Shown: in pieces, positions 59,006 through 64,000 of the stretch
Layout of the letters: each line of letters opens with the position of its first letter
How positions within the stretch are numbered: the stretch's first letter is position 1
Made by a program: the position numbers and the translations under genes
The notes under the pieces: generated by a model
Database searches by the model: none
Seen by the model: the letters and a program-made list of their open reading frames with translations, nothing else
Told to the model about the DNA's origin: nothing
Assembly: GCA_964451785.1 (NCBI GenBank)
Contig: CAYVJG010000003.1
Location: 49,567 to 113,566, forward strand
DNA: 64,000 nt
From: JAJYSO01 sp964451785
GTDB lineage: Bacteria; Bacteroidota; Bacteroidia; Flavobacteriales; Flavobacteriaceae
Reading direction: 5' to 3'

Positions 59006-61302
59006 CAGCGAATAATCATAATTTTAGTAATCTTGGTTTTGAGTTGGTCATCAGAGCTAATCATCACTAAATAAACTCCTGATGCCACTCGATAGCGCCC
59101 AAAAGCAGTAGTGTCCCATTGAATACTGCCGCCTTCAGATACGGTTTCGTAAACTAAATTACCTTCGATATCGGTAATTTTAACGTGAGCATCAGCCATT
59201 AGTCCATCAATGGTTACTAGCCCGTGATAATTGGGACGTACAGGATTTGGGTAAGCGCGCACGTGATTGAGATTGTCTGCTCCCGCGGTAGCTGATCCAT
59301 TGTAGGCTACAAGTCCCTTTTGTGTAGCAAAATAAACCTTTCCGGTAGAATTGTCAATTTTGATGGCATTGATATTGTTTGAAGGCAGCGGTGAATTTTC
59401 TGTCGTAAAATGATAAATCGTTTTTTGTCCGTCAGAAGACACATAATAAGCCCCTGAATTTGAGGCTACCCATTTGTTATTGTTGCCATCAACAGTAATA
59501 TCGGTTATACTCAGTCCTGCAAAAAGCTCTTGCGCTAAGCCTTCATCGTCTAAAAATACAATGTTGTTAGCACTGATATTAGGGTTTTCAAACATCCGAC
59601 TAGGACCGTATAAAACGCGTAAACCTTGCTTGGTGCCAATCCACAGTTGGTTAGTTTGATCTAAAGCCAACGCACTGACGTAATTATCGGGTAGATTGCC
59701 TTGATTTTCACCTCCTTTGATTTTGGCAAATTTTTCCTGGCGCGGGTTGTAGCCAATAACGCCATCGAGATAGGAACCAAAATAGACATTTCCACTTTCA
59801 TCAATTACTAAATCGCCCACTCCATTACTGATTTCAGGTTGAGGGATAATATCAGATACATTAATTTTTTCAAAACTATTTGGACCACCGCCTGGTGGAA
59901 GTTTTAGCAATCCATCATTACTCAGGGCACTGGCAATCCAAAGGTTACCTTCATTGTCAAAAGCGGATGGTCCTAAGCGGATAGCATCGGGTTGCTCAAC
60001 CGGACTGTCGGTTGGGTCTAAATTACTGTTGGTCGTGGTATAAATTTGAGTAATCTCTTCATCTGTTACTTCCATTAATCCATCGTGATAGGACGCAAAA
60101 AAGACTTGATTGGTTTCTTGTGGATTGATGCAAACGTCGACAATAGATCTAAAATCTTCAGAAAAAGCTGAATAAGGAATATTTCGCCAATGTTCGTTTG
60201 AAAAATGACTAATGCCTCGTTTTTTAAGCGGGTAAGGATTGTAATAAAAATTGACTTCACCATAACTTACCCAAATTGAATTAGGAAGTACAGCTAAAGC
60301 AAAAACAGCATTGCGCAAAGGTCCATTAGGACTCATAAACTCAATGGCATTGTTGCCTTGTAGAGGCGACCGCAGTAATCCGAAAGCTTGATCTCCAATA
60401 TAAAGTGAATTGTTAAAGGTGAGGGCTGTTGAAAAATCAGCACTAAATTGTGATGTTGTAAATTGTTTAACTGCGGCTAAATCTGTATTGTAAACAACAA
60501 CTTTTGCGCTCCCTGTAACACTGAGGTAATTGGTAGAAACCTGTAGGTTTTTTACATTCATCCCAAAATGTAATACCGATTGTAAGCTTGAGCCCAAAAG
60601 CTGCAATAAGCTATTGGATTGGTTGAGCACATATAGCTTTTGATTAAAGAGAACAGCAGATTTAAAAGAGCTTTGCGGCTCAAGTGTAGACCACGATTGA
60701 TAATCAACTTTATTGGGATTGCTGAGACTTACATAGCGTAATCCGCCAGATTCTGTAGCGGCGTATAAGGTTTGGTTGTAAATCACGGCAGCATTGACTT
60801 TTAATTTACTGCCAGCATCACCTATATAATAGGTGTCGCCAAATTCTTTTTGTGATAAATTGAATTCAGAAATACCATAGTTTGTGGCAATGTAAGCGGT
60901 GTTATTGTAGATAAAAAAATGATTAATTCTTCTTTCATCTGGAGTAATAGTTGGTTTTTGTAAGATGTCAATAAAGGTTTTGACACTCTTGTCTTGTAAA
61001 TTATAAAGTTGTATTAACCCATTTTCATAACCGATAATCAAAGTGTTTTGGTCTTCAAAATAAGCTAAAGCCGAAATGGTCTCTCCTGATAACCCCTGTA
61101 AAGTGGTGATTTTTTCTTGCTCTAAGTTGCCGGGTTGTGTAATAAAAATAGCATTTTCTGCAGCCGTAAAAATCTGATGGTCACCTGTGACAATAGCCTT
61201 AATATGAAAATAAGAATAAAACTCCTCCCAAGTGTTAGAAAAGTCTTGAGCAAAACCCAGAAAAGGGGCGATGAGTAAAACGAAAAGTACTATTTTTTTC
61301 AT
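59005..61302 (-). CDS. porZ: Type IX secretion attachment-complex protein PorZ
   Basis: 765 residues: signal peptide (VLFVLLIAPFLGFAQ), two beta-propeller regions (~20-330 opening with WEEFYSYFHIKAIVTGDHQIFTAAENAIF; ~335-670 with FDNEGNLWIASA, LALDQTNQLWIGTKQGLRVL, TVDGNNNKWVASNSGAYYV two-component-propeller-like repeats) and a C-terminal sorting-type domain (VRAYPNPVRPNYHGLVTIDGL ... SGVYLVMISSDDQLKTKITKIMIIR). PorZ is the surface T9SS component that feeds anionic LPS to the sortase PorU. Position next to recO supports the call. Confidence 0.88.
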   Translation of the reverse strand: MKKIVLFVLLIAPFLGFAQDFSNTWEEFYSYFHIKAIVTGDHQIFTAAENAIFITQPGNLEQEKITTLQGLSGETISALAYFEDQNTLIIGYENGLIQLYNLQDKSVKTFIDILQKPTITPDERRINHFFIYNNTAYIATNYGISEFNLSQKEFGDTYYIGDAGSKLKVNAAVIYNQTLYAATESGGLRYVSLSNPNKVDYQSWSTLEPQSSFKSAVLFNQKLYVLNQSNSLLQLLGSSLQSVLHFGMNVKNLQVSTNYLSVTGSAKVVVYNTDLAAVKQFTTSQFSADFSTALTFNNSLYIGDQAFGLLRSPLQGNNAIEFMSPNGPLRNAVFALAVLPNSIWVSYGEVNFYYNPYPLKKRGISHFSNEHWRNIPYSAFSEDFRSIVDVCINPQETNQVFFASYHDGLMEVTDEEITQIYTTTNSNLDPTDSPVEQPDAIRLGPSAFDNEGNLWIASALSNDGLLKLPPGGGPNSFEKINVSDIIPQPEISNGVGDLVIDESGNVYFGSYLDGVIGYNPRQEKFAKIKGGENQGNLPDNYVSALALDQTNQLWIGTKQGLRVLYGPSRMFENPNISANNIVFLDDEGLAQELFAGLSITDITVDGNNNKWVASNSGAYYVSSDGQKTIYHFTTENSPLPSNNINAIKIDNSTGKVYFATQKGLVAYNGSATAGADNLNHVRAYPNPVRPNYHGLVTIDGLMADAHVKITDIEGNLVYETVSEGGSIQWDTTAFGRYRVASGVYLVMISSDDQLKTKITKIMIIR

Positions 61303-61387
61303 ACAAAGTGCTTGAATAATATCAACTTTAAGAGCAGACTTTTATTGTAGATAAGGGAGTGTAATCTTAAAAAAAACAAAAATCAAA

Positions 61388-61427
61388 TCAGAAGGCTCTC
61401 TTGGTCAGAGTAAGGAGAGCCTTCTTG
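61388..61427 (-). terminator. Terminator after the PLP Cys/Met enzyme gene
   Basis: Stem AGAAGGCTCTC (61390-61400) with GAGAGCCTTCT (61415-61425), 12 bp past the stop at 61438. Confidence 0.75.
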
Positions 61428-61437
61428 TAATTGTCTG

Positions 61438-62583
61438 TTATGATTTTAAGGCCTGGGCTAAATCGGCAATCAAATCATCTTTATCTTCAATGCCAACACT
61501 GAGACGAATAAGTGAATCTTTGATGCCATTTTTTTCGCGCTCAGCTTTAGGAATGGCGGCATGGGTCATACTGGCAGGATGTCCGGCAAGCGATTCAACA
61601 CCTCCAAGCGATTCGGCTAGGGTAAATACCTTGAGTTTTTCAACAAAGGATACAGCGCCTTGTAGCGAGTCTTCTTTAGTGGTAAAGGATAGCATACCAC
61701 CAAAGTCACGCATTTGTTTTTTTGCAATTTCGTGATTGGGATGCGTTTCAAATCCAGGCCAATATACCTTGTCCACTTTAGGGTGATTTTGGAGATATTC
61801 AGCTACGGCACGACCGTTTTCACAGTGACGTTCCATGCGTACATGTAGCGTTTTGATGCCGCGTAATACGAGATAGCTGTCTTGTGGCCCTGCAATAGCA
61901 CCACTTGAATTTTGAATAAAATACAAGCGCTTTGCGAGTTCCTCATCTTTTAAGGCCAGAACTCCCATAACCACATCGCTGTGCCCTCCTAAATATTTGG
62001 TGGCACTGTGCATAACAATATCCGCCCCTAAATCGAGTGGATTTTGTAAGTAAGGCGAAGCAAAAGTATTGTCAACTACTAAAATAAGATTGTGAGCTTT
62101 AGCAATCTTGGCAATGGCTTCAATATCGATGATGTTCATCATGGGATTGGTAGGGGTTTCTACCCAGATGATTTTGGTTTTGTCGGTAATTTGTGTTTCA
62201 ATTTTGCTCGGATCTTGCATGCCGACAAAGTTGAAGTTTAAACCGAAATCTTCAAATATTTTAGTAAATAAGCGATAGGTACCTCCGTATAAATCGTTTG
62301 TAGAAAGCACTTCATCACCTGATTTTAAAAGTTTCATCACTGCATCAATGGCGGCTAATCCAGATCCAAAAGCAAGTCCAAACTTACCGTTTTCTATGCT
62401 AGCTACAGCTTTTTCAAGGGCTTGACGCGTGGGGTTTCCAGTTCGGGAATATTCAAAGCCTTTATGCCCACCAGGCGTTGATTGCGCATAAGTTGAGGTT
62501 TGATATATGGGGGGCATCACCGCATTATAAGCGGGATCGGTGTTTTCTTGGCCGCCGTGAATGGTTTTTGTATTAAATTTCAT
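61438..62583 (-). CDS. metB: Cystathionine gamma-synthase / gamma-lyase family PLP enzyme
   Basis: 381 residues of the Cys/Met metabolism PLP family: TKTIHGGQENTDPAYNAVMPPIYQTSTYAQSTPGGHKGFEYSRTGNPTR, FGSGLAAIDAVMKLLKSGDEVLSTNDLYGGTYRLF, VETPTNPMMNIIDIEAIAKIA, VVDNTFASPYLQNPLDLGADIVMHSATKYLGGHSDVVMG (PLP lysine) and SLGGVESLAGHPASMTHA. It could make cystathionine from an acylated homoserine (MetB) or cleave cystathionine (gamma-lyase); sequence alone does not separate them, so the symbol is tentative. Own promoter and terminator. Confidence 0.88.
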   Translation of the reverse strand: MKFNTKTIHGGQENTDPAYNAVMPPIYQTSTYAQSTPGGHKGFEYSRTGNPTRQALEKAVASIENGKFGLAFGSGLAAIDAVMKLLKSGDEVLSTNDLYGGTYRLFTKIFEDFGLNFNFVGMQDPSKIETQITDKTKIIWVETPTNPMMNIIDIEAIAKIAKAHNLILVVDNTFASPYLQNPLDLGADIVMHSATKYLGGHSDVVMGVLALKDEELAKRLYFIQNSSGAIAGPQDSYLVLRGIKTLHVRMERHCENGRAVAEYLQNHPKVDKVYWPGFETHPNHEIAKKQMRDFGGMLSFTTKEDSLQGAVSFVEKLKVFTLAESLGGVESLAGHPASMTHAAIPKAEREKNGIKDSLIRLSVGIEDKDDLIADLAQALKS

Positions 62584-62602
62584 AGTGTTGTTTTGTTTTA
62601 TA

Positions 62603-62610
62603 CAAATGTA
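62603..62610 (-). promoter_or_regulatory. TAnnTTTG promoter of the Cys/Met enzyme gene
   Basis: TACATTTG on the minus strand, 19 nt before the ATG at 62583. Confidence 0.6.
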
Positions 62611-62667
62611 ACTTTCGTTGGCGCAAAAGCAAAATAGTTTTATACCTTTATACTTCTAAACCATTTT

Positions 62668-63435
62668 ATGATGAAAAAATATGTATTTGTTTTACTGCTG
62701 AGTTTATTAGTAGTAAGCTGTAAGAAAAATGCAAAAAAAACAGCTGACAAATCGGTAGATTTTAGTTTGGTGACTTTAGATTCAACAAACATTAAAGCTT
62801 GTGCCGGCGGAGGTTGTCCTGATGTGGAACTTAATTATCTAAAATTTCAAGGCGATACAGAGTTTTCTAAGACGGTGAATGCAAAAAATAAAGAAGCTTT
62901 GATTAGCTTATTTAAACTAGATCCTGACGCGCCTAAAGTCAATTCTATTGACGCGGCAGTTAATGGGTTTGTAGAGGATTATTTCCAATTTAAAGCGGAG
63001 TTTCCTGAAGCTAAAGCTGGTTATGAAGCGCAAGTAGATCAAGAGGTGTTAAGTCAAAACGACAAATCTTTAGTGATAAAAACTTCGTTTTACCTTTTTA
63101 CTGGAGGAGCTCATGGCTATGGCGGAGTTCACTTTTTAAACTTCGATGCGCAGACAGGAAAATATTTAGAACACAAAGATTTAATAGCTGATATTTCTGG
63201 ATTTACAGATTTTGTTGAAGAAAAGTTTAGACAGAAATACAATATCCCACCTGATGCAGACATCAATGCACAAGGTTTTTTCTTTGATGATGGTAAATTT
63301 GCTTTACCTGAAAATATAGCTGTAACTGCTGATCAAGTGATTTTGCTCTATAATCCTTATGAGGCGGCAAGTTATGCACAAGGGCAGTTGCGATTTGTTT
63401 TTCCTTTAAAAACGGTAGAAGCTTTTTTGAAATAA
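62668..63435 (+). CDS. DUF3298/DUF4163 lipoprotein
   Basis: 255 residues with a lipoprotein signal (VFVLLLSLLVVSCKKNAKK, lipobox Cys at residue 18). The DUF4163 region (~45-150, NLKFQGDTEFSKTVNAKN-like strands) and DUF3298 region (~155-255) are recognised by FTGGAHGYGGVHFLNFDAQTGKYLEHKDLI and the closing VILLYNPYEAASYAQGQLRFVFPL. The same pair of domains occurs in RsiV, which binds lysozyme, but here there is no anti-sigma part, so the role is unknown. Start at either of two adjacent ATGs (62668, 62671). Confidence 0.85.
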   Translation: MMKKYVFVLLLSLLVVSCKKNAKKTADKSVDFSLVTLDSTNIKACAGGGCPDVELNYLKFQGDTEFSKTVNAKNKEALISLFKLDPDAPKVNSIDAAVNGFVEDYFQFKAEFPEAKAGYEAQVDQEVLSQNDKSLVIKTSFYLFTGGAHGYGGVHFLNFDAQTGKYLEHKDLIADISGFTDFVEEKFRQKYNIPPDADINAQGFFFDDGKFALPENIAVTADQVILLYNPYEAASYAQGQLRFVFPLKTVEAFLK

Positions 63436-63459
63436 AGCTTTGCTAACATAATACCTGAT

Positions 63460-63500
63460 AATACCCAATGAAGTGAAAAGGACTTTGTTGGGTATTTTTA
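63460..63500 (+). terminator. Terminator after the DUF3298 gene
   Basis: Stem AATACCCAA (63460-63468) with TTGGGTATT (63487-63495), then TTTAT. Confidence 0.75.
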
Positions 63501-63597
63501 TAGGGGTAAGGCTCTTAACTAGACTTGTTATACAAAATCTCCTTGATCAAGCTAAAACGTATTCGTAATAACTCAGGAAAATCCTTGAGTTTAGAGC

Positions 63598-63626
63598 AAA
63601 AAAAAGCCTCACTAAAGTGAAGCTTT
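63598..63626 (-). terminator. Terminator after tRNA-Asp copy 1
   Basis: On the minus strand AAAGCTTCACT pairs with AGTGAGGCTTT (one mismatch), followed by a run of Ts, directly after the tRNA 3' end. Confidence 0.75.
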
Positions 63627-63628
63627 GC

Positions 63629-63702
63629 GGTCTGGACGAGACTCGAACTCGCGACCCCCTGCGTGACAGGCAGGTATTCTAACCAACTGAACTACCAGAC
63701 CA
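63629..63702 (-). tRNA. tRNA-Asp (anticodon GTC)
   Basis: Acceptor GGTCTGG with CCAGACC, D-arm GTTCAGTTGGTTAGAAT, anticodon arm CCTGCCTGTCACGCAGG with GTC, T-arm GCGAGTTCGAGTCTCGT. 74 nt without CCA. Confidence 0.96.
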
Positions 63703-63743
63703 AACTATTTAAGAACAAACAAGTCGTTTACTCGTTGCGAGTG

Positions 63744-63751
63744 CAAATATA
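63744..63751 (-). promoter_or_regulatory. TAnnTTTG promoter of tRNA-Asp copy 1
   Basis: TATATTTG on the minus strand, 41 nt before the tRNA 5' end. The rest of the spacer to the next tRNA (63752-63952) is AT-rich with no gene seen. Confidence 0.55.
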
Positions 63752-63952
63752 GTTGAGTTTTTGAATTCTACAAGGAGAAAACTAAAATTGCTCAAAATTT
63801 ATTTTACGACTCCATTTTAGTATAAAAAAAGCCTTTCTACCTGAATGGCAAAAAAGCTCTTCATCGGTTTATTTTCCATAAACCTAGAATATTAATTGCT
63901 TAATATTCTCAACACAACTTCACTTTTTAATTGCTTGAGCAAATTAAAAAAG

Positions 63953-64000
63953 CGGTCTGGACGAGACTCGAACTCGCGACCCCCTGCGTGACAGGCAGGT
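63953..64000 (-). tRNA. tRNA-Asp (anticodon GTC), second copy, cut by the window edge
   Basis: The 3' part, from the discriminator to the anticodon stem, is identical to the copy at 63629; the 5' part lies beyond the window. Confidence 0.9.

Noticed and set aside
63629..64000. The two tRNA-Asp genes as att sites of an integrated element.
   Set aside because: They are about 324 bp apart with no integrase or cargo between them; a simple tandem tRNA duplication explains them.

Overview
The window reads as a chromosomal segment of an AT-rich Bacteroidota, most likely a Flavobacteriaceae member. The pointers are the recurrent TAnnTTTG promoter box (I count about twenty well-placed copies), type IX secretion (T9SS) parts and cargo (PorP/SprF-like, PorG, PorZ, two proteins with T9SS sorting tails), TonB-dependent transport, GH92, DUF6452/DUF6048 beside rlmD, and the gene order CBS protein, nadK, porG, uppS, bamA, two ompH, murI opposite pdxJ. 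No genus can be named from this sequence alone.

Layout. 1-973: 3' part of manA. 1071-5956: two tandem PiT phosphate permeases with PhoU-like tails, the second bracketed by inverted copies of a ~130-bp repeat (family A). 6519-9121: a NifU-N-only protein, a PorP/SprF-like protein and murI. 9193-16549 (minus strand): the envelope cluster ompH, ompH, bamA, uppS, porG, nadK, CBS. 16642-22155: pdxJ, hydrolase, rpsO, pnp, ychF. 22322-24922: DUF6048, DUF6452 and rlmD with overlapping ends. 24923-25856 is gene-free and full of decayed palindromic repeats. 25857-34047: rocD, small membrane proteins, an Smr protein, a cysteine desulfurase, tRNA-Leu, an M20 dipeptidase and asnA. 34465-38148: sugar MFS permease plus GH92 mannosidase. 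38237-42414: a cassette of two T9SS-type secreted proteins lying between a 200-bp duplicate of the 3' end of purE and the intact purE. 42727-49272: prfC, then dabA/dabB inorganic-carbon uptake with a divergent LysR regulator. 49531-52030: pyrH, frr, greA and a lipoprotein. 52283-57383: a TonB receptor behind a TPP riboswitch, divergent from a hybrid histidine kinase. 57384-64000: deacetylase, recO, porZ, a PLP Cys/Met enzyme, a DUF3298 lipoprotein and two tRNA-Asp genes, the last cut by the window edge.

Most of the window is housekeeping. The most unusual points are: (1) the purE-bounded cassette, whose displaced purE end differs from the intact copy by only three synonymous bases; (2) a 14-bp tandem repeat at the start of the cassette's metalloprotease, which places the natural ATG out of frame and suggests phase variation; (3) intrinsic-terminator-like hairpins directly downstream of the promoters of greA and asnA; (4) two families of palindromic MITE-like intergenic repeats sharing TAATACC-type ends.
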